A stretch of DNA of 45,182 nt from Chamaesiphon sp. GL140_3_metabinner_50 (GTDB lineage Bacteria > Cyanobacteriota > Cyanobacteriia > Cyanobacteriales > Chamaesiphonaceae), in NCBI RefSeq assembly GCF_025361915.1, contig NZ_JANYJC010000135.1, positions 1 through 45,182 on the forward strand, given 5' to 3'. The notes beneath the pieces are model-generated. The model did not search any database and had not been told where the DNA came from. It saw only the letters and a program-made list of their open reading frames with translations. The translations under genes and the position numbers were made by a program. This document shows, piece after piece, positions 44,724 to 45,182 of the stretch; within the stretch, counting starts at the first letter, position 1; every line of letters begins with the position of its first letter.

Positions 44724-45007
44724 ATGACCTCAAATCATCTCGAATCCATCGAGCCAGAGCGGATCGAATACCTACTACATCAACAACACCTATATCAAGC
44801 AGCCAAACCAGAATTGCTGTCTCAGTATCAAGGACAATATATCGCTTTTGAGAATGGAGTAGTATTAGATAGCGATCGATCCGATCGGGAATTGATGCAA
44901 CATTGTATGCTAAGTACGGACATCGAGATATTTTAGTTGAATATGTCTGCGATCCCGAACCGCAATTATCTGTCTCGGCTGTTGGTCATTTATTCCCAAC
45001 TAGATAA
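44724..45007 (+). pseudogene. Small DUF5678-like gene with an internal frameshift
   Basis: The ATG at 44724 opens MTSNHLESIEPERIEYLLHQ and continues AAKPELLSQYQGQYIAFENG, then VVLDSDRSDRELMQH, and stops at 44936. From 44909 the -1 frame reads AKYGHRDILVEYVCDPEPQL and SVSAVGHLFPTR to a stop at 45007, which reads like the natural continuation of this small-protein type. One extra base near 44902-44910 would explain it. No slippery heptamer is seen, so mutation or a sequence error is more likely than programmed frameshifting. Confidence 0.65.
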
Positions 45008-45032
45008 TGTTTCAATTTAATAGCGGTCGCTG

Positions 45033-45182
45033 CTATTTAGAAAATGCTTGAACGCGATCGATACAGCCCATTTCCACTGCTTTAGCTAAAAGACTTATTT
45101 CACCCAGTCGTTTAAAATAAAGAGCTGCATAATTTCGTTGAATTTGCGTCCCATTAAATAAGTAATATTCGATTCTCTTTTT
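45033..45182 (-). CDS. 3' end of an unrecognised minus-strand gene
   Basis: The frame is open from the right edge of the window to TAG (45033-45035) and encodes ~49 residues, including KKRIEYYLFNGTQIQRNYAA, LYFKRLGEISLLAKAVEMGC and IDRVQAFSK. The start lies outside. The residues look like a helical, coding-type end, but I cannot name the family. Confidence 0.5.
   Translation of the reverse strand, partial: KKRIEYYLFNGTQIQRNYAALYFKRLGEISLLAKAVEMGCIDRVQAFSK

Noticed and set aside
44902-44912. Programmed -1 frameshift site
   Set aside because: No X XXY YYZ slippery heptamer or clear downstream stem is present at the junction.

Overview
The window looks cyanobacterial. The sequence is crowded with GCGATCGC (HIP1-type) and CGATCG palindromes. 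It carries lineage-specific genes: cyanophycin synthetase and cyanophycinase, the cytochrome b6f subunit gene petM, the photosystem II assembly factor ycf39, a DUF2949 gene and a DUF2997 gene. Heptanucleotide tandem arrays of the cyanobacterial STRR kind sit in many gene gaps. GC content looks moderate, and the species cannot be fixed from sequence alone.

Region 1 (1-4775) is a nitrogen-storage block, all on the plus strand. It holds the 3' end of the arginine dihydrolase/ornithine cyclodeaminase gene (agrE/argZ), then cphB (cyanophycinase) and cphA (cyanophycin synthetase). Together these make and break the Arg-Asp polymer cyanophycin and catabolise the released arginine. Three 41-bp direct repeats precede cphA. 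Region 2 (4800-12614) is mixed: an AT-rich membrane acyltransferase, a tRNA-dihydrouridine synthase, a TonB-like proline-rich protein, two unrecognised genes, a TPR protein, a lemA remnant and a GT87-type membrane glycosyltransferase.

Region 3 (13302-26103) is a nonribosomal peptide synthetase locus of three one-module genes on the plus strand. They are C-A-T-TE, C-A-T, and TubC docking-C-A-(N-methyltransferase)-T. Reading the specificity pockets by eye suggests an aromatic-type residue (uncertain), Ile (or Val), and N-methyl-Leu. The only thioesterase is in the first gene, so gene order and assembly order cannot match. A nested palindromic MITE-like element lies between genes 1 and 2, and a decayed nuclease/transposase gene between genes 2 and 3. 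A conserved hypothetical and an acyl-carrier-protein-like gene without a clear carrier serine follow.

Region 4 (27371-31377) has tilS, a patch of gene ruins (a DUF4351-type and a DUF4365 gene, both broken) and an exported protein made almost wholly of TPRs. Region 5 (31751-36373) has M20 peptidase-aroE reading left and DAHP synthase reading right, so two shikimate-pathway genes diverge from one 0.8-kb intergenic region; a DUF2949 gene follows.

Region 6 (36869-42147) holds a DUF192 lipoprotein, an OmpR-type (NblR-like) regulator, NAD kinase, ycf39, petM (35 codons) and pdxA. Region 7 (42178-45182) is a compact minus-strand operon of DUF2997, a membrane-anchored coiled-coil GrpE-like protein and an Hsp70-family ATPase. 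It is followed by a frameshifted small gene and the 3' end of an unknown minus-strand gene that leaves the window.

No rRNA, tRNA or CRISPR array was recognised. Domain and family names come from reading motifs, not from database searches.
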